Assembly (NCBI GenBank): GCA_964007475.1
Contig: OZ023273.1
Span: 12,289,922-12,353,921 of the forward strand
Length of the DNA: 64,000 nt
From: Hybos culiciformis
Taxonomy: Eukaryota > Arthropoda > Insecta > Diptera > Hybotidae
Direction: 5' to 3'
A program made the translations under genes and the position numbers. Every line of letters starts with the position of its first letter. Within the stretch, counting starts at the first letter, position 1. Under the pieces are notes generated by a model that was not told the DNA's origin, searched no databases, and saw nothing but the letters and a program-made list of their open reading frames with translations. Of this stretch, positions 13,213 through 27,387 are shown piece after piece.

Positions 13213-13722
13213 GCAGGCATGTGCAACTCAATTGCGTGCCAGAGCCACTGAATATATTTCGTACCTCGGCATGAGCCACATATAAAAAAACGAATGAATA
13301 AAATAATAATGGTTTATTGGTTTTGATTTAATTCAGAATTTGTACTAGTAATTTAATTTAAAAATTGCAACAAAAAACATAACAAAATATAAAATAAATC
13401 TACAAAAAATAAAGTTAAATAAAAGTTAAATAAAAGTTAATGAGAAATTTGAGTGTTTTTGCTTGGCTCAATTTATTCAAATCAGGTGCAATTTTTGTTG
13501 TTGAAATCCTGAGTTGATGTTCCAAATTTATATTTATTACTTTTTCTTGAAAAACAAACAAATCATTGCCAGCTAATAAACATTTTTTAAAAATTAAAGC
13601 AAAACAAAAGTTCTTTTCGTACAAAAAAGATACACATACGTAAATCAAAACATTGATGTGAGCCGCAGATAAAAATCAAATGAGCCGCATGCGGCTCATG
13701 AGCCGCAGGTTGCACATCGACG
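13213..13722. mobile_element. hAT-like transposon relic, about 510 bp
   Basis: The left end contains GCATGTGCAACTC and the right end, reverse-complemented, GATGTGCAACCTGCGGCTC, so both share ATGTGCAAC at the same depth. The flanks carry CCATACA at 13206-13212 and 13723-13729, a 7-bp direct repeat (7 of 8 if extended by one base). The right sub-terminus (about 13656-13710) holds interlocking copies of GAGCCGC and GCGGCTC, including GAGCCGCATGCGGCTC. This GTGCAACCTGCGGCTC type of end is familiar from hAT elements of many animals. The minus-strand open stretch inside (about 13648-13415) shows no recognisable transposase motif and opens at a non-ATG codon, so I read the element as a non-autonomous or deleted copy. 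Confidence 0.6.
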
Positions 13723-13729
13723 CCATACA
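13723..13729. repeat. Right putative target duplication (CCATACA)
   Basis: Second copy of CCATACA, directly after the inverted terminus ending in ...CATCGACG. Confidence 0.5.
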
Positions 13730-15413
13730 CTATAAATTGATGTAATTTTTCAAACTTTTTTAACTTTTTTATAGTCAAGTTTCAAAATTTCATTATTATT
13801 ATTTATAGATAAATGCATCTGTACCCTATTGCCTGTACTATTCTGCCGTTGTGATTAAAGAGAAGAAAATTCGCGTATCTGCAAAAAAAGTTGACTCCGT
13901 AAGCTAAAAAAAAAGTTATATCTATCTTTTATTGGCATAGATATGTACTTTTTGCTTACATACAGTGCTTTGAAGTATGTTAAAAATGCTATCGTCTCTT
14001 TTCTCCATCCAAAATTTTGATCAATATTTGACAATAAGACAAAACTTTTTGTTTATTTTTTTAGATAAAGGAATCTCCTTGGTATATATAAAAATAATGT
14101 GGATTTACATAACCACACAACGGTTTTTCTAACACTCCAATTAGCAATAAAGATGAAATCAATTTCAATAATTATTATTGGGAGCATACTTCGTAGTATT
14201 GTAAACCATTTTTGTTTCATTTTAATTGTATCAGACTTTCGCTTTCATAAAACTTCTAATTAAGATTGTAAGGCTAGGCTATTCGCATAATCTAACAAAA
14301 TCAAAAAAAAAATGTAAAGGGAAAATATTGAATAGATTTATTGTAAAATTACGTTATCTAGTTAACATTCTATTTTTTCCAATATTTTTCTACATCATTT
14401 ATAATGAATAAACTATAGTTTTTATTATAAAAATGAATCAGAATTTTTCCACTTAAGTATATATGAAGTATTGAATTGAGCAAGGTAAAAAAAAAAAGAA
14501 GAAAATTCCTTTTACAAAAAAAAAAAAAAAAACAAAATAAAAATTCAATATAATATTATTGCTTTTCAACGAGTTCCATATTATTTCCCAATGGACGGAC
14601 CGGAATACTACTTTATTAATTACTTTTAATATTCATTGATGTTTATTATTATTATTATTATTTTTTGTATAGCTGTATATATAACATAGGTATATGAATT
14701 AATATTGCGTTGAATAAAATTATCAGGGTCTCTTGAATATCACAATAATTTTGTTAAATTTATAATAATAAAAAAAAAAGGTGTTTTGTTTTTTTTTTTT
14801 TTTTTTGTTTTCTTTAATTAAATTGTGTTTATTATGTTTTTTTTTGTAAATTCGATTTCAAAAAAGCGTAAAATATTATATCAATGATAGTTCGTGAAGG
14901 TTTTTTTTTTTTTTTTGTAATTATTTTGTTCATATGAAAAGAATAATTATTTTTTTTATATATGTAATAATAAATAAGTATAGAGCTGATAAAAATATTT
15001 GATGATATAATTATTATTTTTTTTTTTTTTAATTAACTAAAATTAAATTCATTTATAGAAATATTCTGTTTTATATTAAAATCCTGAATTCAATATCTCG
15101 TTATTTAGAAACCCAGCCATAGTAAGAAATTCATAGAAATTAACATTACGAATTCAAATTAATTAACTAAATATAAATGGTTCAACAGCCTAGGTTTCCA
15201 TTGCAATAAAGATTAATTAGAGAATCTAATTATGTATTTCTATTATTTTAGTTATTTTGTTAAAATTAAAATAAATTAGTGTTCTGTACGATTTTTAACG
15301 AGACTAATAAAAGGCTTTCCAACGCAAGTTTAACCATTCCGAGAAAAAAAATTTAAAAATTCAAGAAAAGAACAACACCTATAGGGATATTTATAATAAT
15401 AAATATCGATTAT

Positions 15414-15431
15414 CAGGGCGTACAGGGCGTA
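15414..15431. repeat. 9-bp GC-rich tandem duplication
   Basis: CAGGGCGTA at 15414-15422 and 15423-15431, a small GC-rich spot in AT-rich DNA. Confidence 0.8.
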
Positions 15432-18100
15432 GTACTGTGTTCAATTATTTTTTTTTAACATTGAATTGCATTTGTTTTGAATGAATTTAATAATATATTT
15501 TTACAAATTATTATATTAAAGACTTAATACAATATTATATTTTATATTATATAATTTTCTTTTTAAATATATAAATAATTTTATGTACAATAATGTATGC
15601 AGTACTACTGCTATAATTCCACTATGAATTAAATTGAAATAACTAATAAAATATTTTCTTTACTTAAAAATTCTTTAAATGATTTTTTAAAATAAATATG
15701 TTTAATACAAATAATATATTAAGCAATATTATTTTTCTTATTTTCTTTATTTATTATTTTTTATATTCTTTTAAAAGAAATATTATATAGTTTTGAATCT
15801 TTTGCAAGAGTTTATACATTACCATTTTTATTTTTTTGTCCACAGTTCCTTTTTAACATAAATGTTTTTTTTTAATATTTATTTTTATTTTAAGGTCCTA
15901 AATTGCTATTTTTTTTTTTTACATTTTCGTATAAAAATTAAAATATTATAAACTAAATAATTGGAATGGAGATTTGAGAATCCTGTGCTCGCTCATCTCT
16001 AAAGCGAAATAAATATTTTCTGCTGATTTCTAAAAAGGAAAAAAAAAAGTTATAATTTTTTATTTGATGAACCAACAATTTTGTCGTTTATTCCAAATTA
16101 ATATAGTAAAAGTATTTTCCAGTTAAAAACGTAGCAAAATCATGGTAAGAAAATGCAATACCTAGTTACTATAATAGTATATATAAAATTAATATATTTG
16201 AAATAAATAATAATTTTTATGCTATAGTATATAAATGTAATGTGGTTTATGCACAATATTTTTATTTTATTATTTTTTCACTTTAAAAATGTTTCTCTTT
16301 TTTTATTTTTTTTTCATATAAAAATACGGTGAAACAGCAGACAGGATTAATGAAAATTAAATTCTGAAACTTTGATTTCGTATTTGCGATACTAGGTATA
16401 GGTATCCGTGGAGCATAATGAAATTGATGCTCATTTGTATCGACTGTAAGAGTTCAGAAGAAATTTGAACTGAACCCCTTTAGCAAGAGAAAGATTTCCT
16501 AAATTAATTTTCTTTCCTTTTTATCGACCGTATTTATTATCGACGGAATTGTTAAAAGATTAAATATTTGACTGGAAGAAAAAATTCGCAATTTTTTTAC
16601 AAACTATAAATTAATTTCACTAATTTTCATATTTATTTTTTTTATTAAGCTCATTTGTCCTATACTAAACTAATGGTATAATCTTTCGAACACTTTTCGT
16701 ACTTAGTTACTCAAAATATTAAAATATAAAAAACAAAAAATTCTGATTATAAATTAAATTAGTTTCAAAAAAAAAAAAAAAACTTTTATATTAAAATTTA
16801 ATTAACTTTACGTTTTTTCATGCAAATTTCTTGCATTTTCATTATAAAATAGTATTTTTTGAAGCATAATTTTATTTTTTTTATTCCGTTATCAATTTAA
16901 GATGTTTTTTTTTATGCTGCCTTTTTTTGTCCTTTAAAAGTGCACTTATGTCTCAAAAAATGGCGCTGTATTATAATTTTTTGTGTTCTTCGTCGTATAT
17001 ACATAATATCGTTGCATATTCCTGTCTCACCGAAAAAAAAAAATAAATAAAAATAAAAATTAAACGAATAAAGTTAAAAATGTTAAATTTAACAAAAATA
17101 TTGAGATGAAAAAAGATGAATTTTTTTTTATCATAAGTGTGATAAAATTTTTGAAGAGTACGTATACACTTTAATGAAAATATTTCATATATATACAGTA
17201 TTTATGTTACATTATTTTTATTAAAATTTAATTTAAAAAATTGAGATTTAGTTCTTAATATTTGAATTTTAGTAAAATCGTATAAAATTGATTCCCTGAA
17301 AAATCTTGATTATACTTTATTATATACTTTATTATAGGATTGATAATAATTTTTAAGCACAATACATAAATATAGCAAATTTCTAAGAAAATGTTTTATT
17401 GATAATTTTCAAAAAAAAAAAAAGAAAAAGAAAATTGAACAAAATTTTTGATTAGTTGGTAAATTTTTCATAAGCCTCTCAAGGGTTAACCAAAAAAATT
17501 TTAACCAAAAAATAAACTTTTTTTTTTTGCAAAATTTTTATATAGGTAGACTTTTATTTATCATGAATCTTTCTAAATTAACTAACCACAATTGTTTCTG
17601 AAATTTTCTTCAAATAAATAAATTTCTTAATTCTCTTTCAATTATATAAAATTTATATATTTTGAAAACATATTTTATATTATTATTATTATATATAATG
17701 TTTTAATGTGTATATAATGTACATGTACATTATATTTATGTACATAAAATATATAATATTTTAATCTTAAAATATAATCAAAATTATGATTTAATATAAT
17801 AATTTTAAAAATTCCAAAATACGAGAAAAAATACATTTTCATTTTATTTATTTTTTTTTTTAAATCATAATATAATACGGTGGTTTGTAGAATATTAAGA
17901 ATAATATAAGTAGAATTATAACTAAAAACTAAAATTTACCATATTCGTATAAGTAGAAGTTATGTGTAGAGAAGAAGAAATAATGAAAAAAAAAAAAACT
18001 AAAAAGAATATTGTATATATACATATAAAAATAGCATCATGTAGTACTTAAATCGAAATAAAAGAAGAAAAATGATAAAAAAACGAGGAAATGTTTTTTT

Positions 18101-18126
18101 CTTCGTCGTCTTCTTCTTCTTCTTCT
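18101..18126. repeat. (TTC)n microsatellite with TCG variants
   Basis: CTTCGTCGTC followed by TTC units. It lies inside a spurious Phe-rich plus-strand frame. Confidence 0.8.
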
Positions 18127-21100
18127 TTTATTTTATTTTTTTTCTGTACGTGCTAAGGCTAGATGAAGTCAAACTGACGCCAAATGTTACGAAAATTAAA
18201 TTCAAATATTCAGAAATCGCTTTATCATATCGCATATATAGTTTGGTTTGTTTTTTTAATATAAATTTGCATTAAGTTGCATTAAAGCTCTTTTTAAAAA
18301 AATTCATATTAAAGATAAATTGTTTCTTTGAGCATCAAAAACTTAAATTATAGTATATTATTAGATAGATTTAATTTATTGAAAAAATAAATATACGTTT
18401 TAATAGTAAAAATATATGTCACCGATTATTCAAACCAGTACCATAGATTCTGCAATACTGTCAAGGCAGTTTATTGGAAAATTTTTTATTTGTTCTTGTA
18501 TCAGTGCAGAGATGTAAATTGGAGTTATAATAAGCCTTATCACATTTTCATTATATAAGCTATCTATTCATTTGAGATACTTTTTTCAAATTTGTAATAG
18601 GTGGTTGGTAATAATTTCTGTCTAAATTTTTAATAATAAACATTTTTCTCTAGATACAACAACTTGTTATTATTATTATTATTGTATTAAGCAGATATGA
18701 AATAAATAATTATTCTTTATTTCATCATTCATATAGTTCTTAACAATTTATAAAATAGTACAAGAGATAAAGATACAAATATCTTAAACAGCTAGTTAAT
18801 ATTTATACGGATACTATAATTATAATTAAGTATTAAGATAATGTCTAAACTAAAGGAAAATTTTGAAGAAAAACCTTTATTTGATAAAACAACTTAATTT
18901 TAATAATCATAAATGGAATTTGAATCACATTTGTAATGAAAATGTATATATAGTAAAAAAAAAAAAAATAATCATAAAATTAAAGTCTATTCTTTACACC
19001 CTATTCTCATACCGGAAAAAACGTGGCAAATTTTCTATCATATCCTCCTTTTATTTTTTTTTTTTTTTATATAAATAATAATACGAGACTATAAGTACAA
19101 AATATATAAATAATAAAAAAAAGAAAAAAAAAAAAAAAATAGATATTTCTAACGAATAATAATTTCTCTCTACTAAATATGTAAATATTTGGTAGAAAAG
19201 TTATAAAAAAAAACCCCATATGTATTATAAAAAAAAAAAATTATTTCTAATTTATAAAATAAATGTTAGTAAATATTTGATTTTAGGTCAAAATATATTA
19301 ATTAGAACATTTTTGACATGTTTTTTTTTGTCCATAATAACTATCTCTCACGTTATTATGTGTGTCTGCAGATTTTTGCACTCTAAGGAATTGTTAAAAA
19401 AAAATGTTAATTTAACGTCAAGCTAGGTAAACTATATATACAATATATAAAAAAATATATAGGTATACATTTTATTTTATTCCTGCCTTTCATAAGTTTT
19501 TGGGTAAAATTATGCTTTAAATGGAATTAATTTTTTCTGACACATAAAACCCTAATTTTGCTACCAAAAACAAAAGAATTTTTTTTTTCATATTTTAAAT
19601 TCTAATTTTATGATTTCACATTTGAAATTAAAAAAATTTGTTCTAGTTTTTTAACACATTTAGCTCACGTAAGAATATTTTAATTAAAATAAAAGCTAAT
19701 TGAGTATTTTTTGTTTGTTAAATTTTTTTTTTAATTTCTGGTCTCGTGACTCATATGTTGTCAAATCGACAACAAATTTGATATATTAATTACCTGCTTA
19801 ATTGACTTTAATGATAAGCGTCAAATTAAAAATGATTTATTTGTTTATGAATAAATTGGAAAACATTTTAGATACATATGTTTAAAACTTATAAAAATTT
19901 TCCTTTTCGCTGTCAATTCGAAAATATAAAGACTATAAATATGTACTTTTTTCAATTTCTCTTGAAGTTGGATTTTCAAGAATGCATTCAAATAAAACTG
20001 TTAAACTATATTCTCATACTTTATGTCAATTCAGTGAGATTAAAATATTTTGATTAATTATTATGAAAATTGCAAAACAAAAAAAAAAAAGAAGCGGTTT
20101 TGAATTACATAGAAAAATAAATATGAAAAAAGCTTTCCTTATATTAATTTAAAATTAGAACATAATTTTTTTTATATTCATTGTGATTTAATTATTCAAA
20201 AAATAAAAACTCTCACGTTTGTATTATAAAAATTTGTTGCAAAACATTTTGGTAAAATTTTAAACCTAATTCTTCAAAATACAGTACACATATAGCAGTT
20301 TAAAGATATAGCAAACTATTTCTATTAAATAAATCTTCAAAAGTTAAATATCAAAATAAAATTTTCATTTTTGACGTAGTTTTTTGTAGATATAAGAATA
20401 TAATTATTGCTTTGTTTATTTAATAAAAATATTCTTTAAATTCGACCTATTTAAACCACATTTGTGCTAGTATATTACAAATACTAAGTACATATTCCTA
20501 ATATATTCGACAACAATTACATTAAAGTAATGATACCTACATATTCAACAAGCAGTTATACTGGTTTAAAAATCTACTAATCATGCAATACTGTCTTATC
20601 GTTAGAGTTTCTTATTAGAACATAAATATCAGATAAAGTCTTTTTTTGTAGTCTGGATACAAAAAACTTTTTTTTTTAACCAATCGCAAAGTTCTAAGAG
20701 AGTTCATAAAGCTACCTACAGACTTTGAAATTATATTTTAATTGCCTGGGTTAGGTCATAAAATAAAAAAAATTAGATATTCGGTTTAAAAAAGTTTTTT
20801 TAAAGGATATTTCAGTTTCTTCATAAAAAATCTAACAGGATACTGTACGTCTGTACAGATAATTTAAAATTTTTTTATTTGTAATTGAATTCTTTTATTT
20901 TACAGATAAAGAGTTGCTGCTAGCAATTTTAATGTAAATAGAGCTCACATTGCCGATTTAAATTTATAATGCTTTGTATGAAAAAACAATTCCTCAATGT
21001 ATATATGTTATTTTATTTAAACAGAGCGGCGAAGTGGTTTACGTATTTTTACCTTGAATTAAATACTTATAAATTTTGAAAGTGTTTCAGGAATTTTATT

Positions 21101-22295
21101 TTCTAAGCTAAATCATTTGGAATTGTTTGCTAAGATACTTCTTGAAGTTTCTCTAGAAAACAATTTTAGTTATTTTTTTCATTTTTTATGAACGCGTGTG
21201 TCCTTTTTTTATTACATATGTAAAAAAATGGTTTTTTTTTGGCTCATCATGCTATGGTATTAATTTTTTAAATATTACCATAAAAAAACATATTTACAAT
21301 GAAAAAAAAAAGAAAAGAACACACATCATATAATGTACATGTTTATGTATAACATACACATATTATGTATCTATTCTTTAATGTAGCTATAATGTAAATA
21401 ACACAAGTACACATTTTATATAGAAAAAGTCATAAAAAAAATAAAAAATTTAAGTTTTTAATATTAGAACGCAACATTCTATAATATTTTTTTTTTTTTT
21501 TTATTTATTTTTTTTTGTGTTTCCACACAATATGCTTTGAAACTTTGGAACTATACAAAATATGTACAAAATATACTGTAATATATATATATAATATATT
21601 ATATATATCCGATTCCGATTTGCTTATTATTATTATTATTATTTTTTTAAATTTTTATTCAGGTTTGAGGTTGGGAGTGCTTAAGTTTTAACTTGAAATA
21701 TTATCTGGAATAATATTTATAATATACATGTATTTATGCAAGTTAACTCTGAAAAAAAATGAAAAAAATACGGGCATACTTTATTTTGTTGAATATATAA
21801 ACAGATAATTCTTTTTATAAAAAAAAAAAAAAATAAATAAATTTAGATTTTTTTTTTTATTCTTAAAATTATATTTATGATCTTTTTAAGATTTATTTTA
21901 TTGTTTTATTTATGGGCTAATAATTTGTTTTTTATTTTTTTTTTTATTTTTTTTTTTTCACAAAGGACTTTGTTGACGTTAACATTTTATGGAAATTCAA
22001 TGTTAAAATGTATTAGAAAATATATAATATATGATCAATAATAATGAATTTTATAGAGAGATTGAGAAAATGAAATTATTTATATATAGCTACTATTTTG
22101 CGGAAAAATAAAATTTATGTTTGTAATTTATCTTAAATTTTCACTGTTTATGTTTGGAAGCATCGTAAAACTAAAATTAAAGATATTTCATTTCTTTATT
22201 TTTTATTTTAGGATAAATTTTTAATATTCAAATGTGGAAAATTATGTATTATGAATTTTTTATGTTAATTATTGCGATAACATTACAAAATTTAA

Positions 22296-22426
22296 GCCCG
22301 GTTTCAGATTAAAGTAACTGGAGCCGTGTCCAACTCACTTCTGATCCAAGTTGACTTTGACACCCTATTTGCACGATCAAAAAGAGCGTCCACGGACAAA
22401 GTGTACTGAAAACCTAGCCCTACGCA
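22296..22426. mobile_element. Possible short MITE remnant with GC-rich ends
   Basis: About 130 bp of comparatively GC-rich sequence starts GCCCGGTTTCAGATTAAAGT just after TTAA and ends ...GTACTGAAAACCTAGCCC a few bases before another TTAA. The two ends are loosely inverted: GCCCGGTTTCAG against GGGCTAGGTTTTCAG. Inner parts are also loosely inverted (GAGCCGTGTCC against CCGTGGACGCTC). TTAA flanks would suit a piggyBac-like element, but TTAA is frequent in such AT-rich DNA and the terminal match is poor. Confidence 0.38.
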
Positions 22427-25400
22427 TTAAGTACAAAATAATATTAAAAAAAAATTTGAAGATTTTTAATCAATTCAATTGCAATTTTAACTTTATTTAT
22501 TTTTACCAATAATTAAATGATTTAAATTCCTTATATGTTAGATAAATTTAAATATATGCCTTTTCTGAGTCGCAGCATAAGTTTAGAATATAAGAAAATA
22601 TTATTGTTTTATGCGCCTAACTTGTAAATGATTGAATTAAAAAAAAATTAACGAGGTGCCAGTAACTAAGGATGCGAAATTAAAAGCAAAAAAAAAAACT
22701 TATTCTTCTGGAAATGAAAATTTAATTCATAATAATAAAGTAATGTGTACATGTTTTTTCCAGGGAAGCTAATAAATATTATTTTCAATTCTTTTTTTCT
22801 TAAAGTATATTATAATATTTTTAGGTAGGCAAAAATATAAGAAGAAGAAGAAGAAGAAAAAAACAAAAAACTCATTTTCTTTTTTTGCCTTGAGGTAAAA
22901 GTTTAACGATTTTCTTTTTATGTAAAACATTTTTCATTTTAACTTTTTACATAATACGTTTTTTGGCTATACCATCAGTTTTTTTTTTCTTCCTTTTTGA
23001 TCTTTTCGGTCTTTTTTCTCTGTTTTTATTTTTTTTTTTTACCAATCAGAAGCATATTGCTTAATTTTTGTTAGTAACTAAATTATATTACAATAAAAAT
23101 TTTCAAAATTAATTAAGACCAGTTAAAAAAAAAATATATCTAATTTAAATAAATAGTTTTTTAATAAAATATATTTTATGCTTAATTAAGCTGGAAAAAT
23201 TTTAAATATAAGAGTTGGGAACAAATATCATATTTGAATGACCATGTCATCAAAACGCAAAAGTAATATTTTTTTTATGCTTCGAGGTGGAAACCTGATA
23301 TATAATGTTATATATAGTTAAAAAAAGAAAAACGTATATAGTATAAGAAAATATTTTTCATTAAAAGATTGAAAAATTTCGGTTATTGTGCCAAATGTTT
23401 TATTTATTTTCATGTTAACATAATAAATGGAATAAACATTGGCCAAAAATAATGCAAATAGAAATTGAGTTAACAAATCAATTCACGCCAATATTTCTTG
23501 ATTGTCGGCTACAATATTTTATTTTTTGGATTTTTTGTTCAATATGCTTTTTTTTTGTAATTATTTTATATATTTTAATGTCGAATAACTATAAAGAAAA
23601 AATTAACAAAAATAAAACGTTCATAAATTTTAATTAAAAAAATTTTAAAAATAATTTATGATTTCCTTTCAGTCAAAGTTCCCATAAAAGTTATAGTCAA
23701 ATTGACACATCAAAACTGACCCATTATGGCTTCTTTTTAACTTATATTAATATCTCTCTATGGAAAATCTTTATGTTATTTTAAAAAGTTTTAAACACAA
23801 TTTTTTAAAAATAAAATTTCTTTAAATTACTAAAAGTTTGTAAAAATAAAAAACTTAATATTATCCCAAATTTCAATATTACCGTAATAAAAATATAAGC
23901 TTCCGTATATTATGTATAGAGAGCGGAAATGGGGTCTCAAAAGGAATTTAAGTTCAATTAGAATGCAATTTTATTTTTAAACTATAAAAGTAAAATTCTT
24001 CAAAACAATAATGTTAATGTAATATTTTTCTTTAAAGTCAGTGACGATTTTGGATTATATTGGTCTATGGTAAAGTGTCCTTTTTTTACTTGACTGATAA
24101 TTAAATGTGTACATCATATATATAAAGCATTTTTTACAATGCCGCGTCGAGAAACAAACAAAAAACCTAAATATAACTTTCTTTCATTGTTTATCTTTTT
24201 TTTTTTGCTTTTTTTTTACCCTTCAAAGCTACCTATCACCTGCCCTCAGGGTTTTCTATTATTATGCATTATTAAAATCCTGAAGATTTTTTTTTATTAT
24301 TTTTTTTTTTCTGATGTTTATTTTGATATGTACCAGGTATAATATTAATATTATGCCAAAAATATTTACAAAAAAAAGCAAAAAAAATGAAGAAAACAAA
24401 AATATATAGAAAAAAAAAAAAAAAGAATAAAAAATAAAGAAAAGGTTTACAAAGACATCATATTGTTTTTGTGTATTAATATTATTTTCCCGGCGATTAA
24501 AAAGAGAACGAGAATGTAGATTCAAAGTTCCAGAAGTATATTAAAAAAAAAAAGTACAAAAATAACTGTTTTCTGCAAAAAAAAAAAAAGGATAATATCC
24601 ACAAGTGCTTATTGTTTTCTTATTTTTAGCTTGAAAAAAAAAAAATTATATTTCTTTTTTGTAGACCCAACAATTGGAAATAGAGTAAAAATTTGTTTAT
24701 ATTTATAATATTTAAAAAAAAAATAAAAATTTAAGTATATTATTATTAAAAAAAAACTAACAAAATATGAAAAAGTAATTTTATTATAATTTATTTTTAG
24801 AGTGAAGTATATCCAATTACTGCCATATATATACATTTGTTACAAGTATTTATCATTTTACAGAAACAGAAATTACAATGTGGGTTCAGGCTACCAAGAA
24901 GTGAAAGACGATATACGCCTGTCAATCTTTATAATTATAATTTTTAATGAAGAATTATTTTTATTATTTTATTAGTTATATATTGTCTCAGTTCTTTCTC
25001 TACTTTAGTTAAATATTTCAATATTTTAAGAAAAAATCAAAATTAAAAAAATTTGAAAATTTGGTTCGCATATAGACGATAATAACCCTTTTCCGGTATT
25101 TCTTTACTACAAGAAGAAATATATTTATACCCAATTCCTGTGGAATTTGAATCAAAAAACAATTAAAGTTAAAAAACTCTAAATACCCTTAATACCCAAA
25201 GTCTAAAAATAAACCCAATATATATATATATATAGATAAAATAAGAAGAAGCGGTTTGTCATATGAAATTTTATTTTTAAAGTTATTTTAAATTACATAC
25301 AGTAAAAACCATCCAATGACTTAAAATATACCAAAAAGTATTTACATGTAAGTACGATTTTCTCTCTTATTTCTTTAACTTTTCAAAGTATTATTATTTA

Positions 25401-26139
25401 TCAAAAAAGAAAAAATCTAACATAAAGAAATCTGTGTATTATATTTTACTTATTTGTTTTTTTTTTTTTTTTTAATTTTAATTCCTTAAAAGGAATATGT
25501 TTTTTAATATAAAATGAGTTTTTTTTTTTTCTCCTATATATACTATAATTTTTATAATGATTTTCTTCTTTGAACAAATTTTGATAAAAATTGGTACGTT
25601 TTACCTTTTTTTTTTTTTTTTTTTTTATTCTGATCGAAGAAGAATAAAATCTTAATCTTAAAATCGTTTACAAAATGTTGAATAATATGAATATAACCTC
25701 CTTTAACAAAAGGATATTGCTTTATGAGGTAATATATTTCTGTATATATATGTGTGCAATAAAAAAAAATAAAACAAAATTTTCTTCTTTACAAAATTCA
25801 GAAGGACATGATAGAAGGATTTTCATGAAAGTGATGAAAATAGTTTAAAGTTTTTAATATCGATTTTCTATGGAAATTTTTAAGAAGTAGTTGACCAATG
25901 AATTTTATATTTTATATATATTTGTATAATGATAATATACGATTATGTTATAATACAAGATATATGTTTATTAAATTATGTCAATAGGAGGTATAGTTTT
26001 TGAGATTTTAGAGAGCAAAGACGAGACGAGACAGACAAACAGACAATTAAATAATAATTAACAGCATCAATTAAAGTTTAATAAAAAATTTGTCAATTTA
26101 TTTAGCTAACATTTTTCTTCGTTTTTGCAATTCGTATCA
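22427..26139. other. Non-coding AT-rich DNA with long homopolymers
   Basis: Contains a 21-base T run at 25606-25626 and many shorter ones. The Phe/Leu- and Lys-rich frames here are translations of these tracts. Confidence 0.6.
22841..22857. repeat. (GAA)n microsatellite
   Basis: Five to six GAA units followed by poly-A. Confidence 0.85.
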
Positions 26140-26240
26140 GCCTGCATGCGGCTCTTTACCTGAAAATCTGTGGGTTTTATTCACAAACACTTAATTCAAG
26201 TGGGACAAATTGAGAAATCGAACCGACGACCGAACATGCC
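26140..26240 (-). mobile_element. Probable tRNA-derived SINE fragment
   Basis: On the minus strand 26224-26214 reads GGTTCGATTTC, matching the RNA polymerase III B-box consensus GGTTCGANTCC at all but one position. It is preceded by TGGCATGTTCGGTCGTC, resembling the 3' half of a tRNA-like head, and followed by a non-tRNA body containing TGTCCCACTTGAATTAAGTG and TTTGTGAATAAAACCCAC. That order (tRNA-like head, then body) is the layout of insect SINEs. No intact A box at the usual spacing and no tail or target duplication could be defined, so the copy appears 5'-truncated or decayed. The end near 26141-26156 also contains GAGCCGCATGC, shared with the hAT relic at 13.7 kb, so the two could be confused. 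Confidence 0.42.
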
Positions 26241-26263
26241 ACAAGGGCAATATTACAGCTATT

Positions 26264-26293
26264 CAAATTATGTCAAATTATGTCAAATTATGT
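26264..26293. repeat. 10-bp tandem repeat CAAATTATGT, three copies
   Basis: Three perfect head-to-tail copies at 26264-26273, 26274-26283 and 26284-26293, followed by a decayed fourth. They begin about 25 bases from the SINE-like fragment on its B-box side. Confidence 0.85.
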
Positions 26294-27387
26294 TAAAATA
26301 TGTTTGAGGTTCTTTGATTTAAATTTTTTCTAATTTTTTAATATTTCGCTCTGTGAATAGAAAATGTTTCCGTCCCCTGGCCTATATGGTTCTATGATGC
26401 TGTTTTCATATATGTATATAGATTTATATAGATTTAATATGTATTTTTATAATGCGAAAATATTTATGCTCTGACAAATAATGTTACTATACTATTAATA
26501 TCTAATTTCATAAGATGTTCTGAAAGCTAATACATGTACAATCGGGACAAGAAACAAGAAAAAAAAGTTATATATATATATATAAACAAGTAATTTTTTT
26601 TTTTGCTGTTGTTAAATTGAGGTTGAGGATAAAAAAGAAAAGTATATGTGCATAAGGGAAAAAATATAACCAGCAACACCAACAATGGATGAAAAAAATA
26701 TATATAAAATTTTTTTTTTTTAAATAATTTTTTCTTCTTTCTCATTCTGTTTTTTCGTATTTCTGCTTTTCATTTTTTTCATTTTTTTTTTTTTTGGGAA
26801 AAATGAAGGAAAACAATATTTAATGTTTAAGAAAAATCTCAGACCTCAAGGTTTTTCTTATTTTTATTTTTTTTTTCCCTCATTCTGTATTGTATATTTG
26901 TTATAGAATTTTTTTTAAAGATATAAATAAAATTAGGATAAATCTTTTGTTAAAAAATATAATTGATTACACTTTAAATTATAAATATGTTTTTTTTTTC
27001 TTGAAACTCCCAGCAAAAAAAAAAAGAAAAACTTAATAAATTTTATTGAATAGATTAGTAGAAATATTTTATTTTTTGTATATATTTTTTTTATTAAAAT
27101 GACATTGTAAGGAATTTTTTTTTTTATGGACAAATTTTTAGCTAGAAATGAAATTCCTACATAATATTAATAATAATTTTGTTTTTGATACTATGGTAAC
27201 AATGTTGTAAATATATGTATGTTTGTTTTTTTTTGTATTATAATCTGACAATAAAAGAAGAAAAGCAAAAAAAAAAAAAATTATCTTTTTAACGCGATAT
27301 AAAGGAAAGAATAAAATAAGTTATATTTGTGTAATACCAACACACTAAATATATACTTAGTTATTCTGGGGGAAAAAGCCTTCAAGT

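Larger units (their letters stand above)
13731..22295. other. Non-coding AT-rich DNA, probable intron
   Basis: Long poly-T/poly-A tracts (for example 14790-14806 and 14900-14916) and ATT repeats. The only exon-like patch is at 13878-13803 on the minus strand (see findings). Confidence 0.55.

Noticed and set aside
13415..13648. 77-residue minus-strand frame inside the hAT-like relic
   Set aside because: Opens at a non-ATG codon and shows no transposase motif I recognise; may be coincidental.
26214..26224. Functional tRNA gene at the B box
   Set aside because: No acceptor stem, anticodon arm or properly spaced A box; a SINE fragment explains it better.
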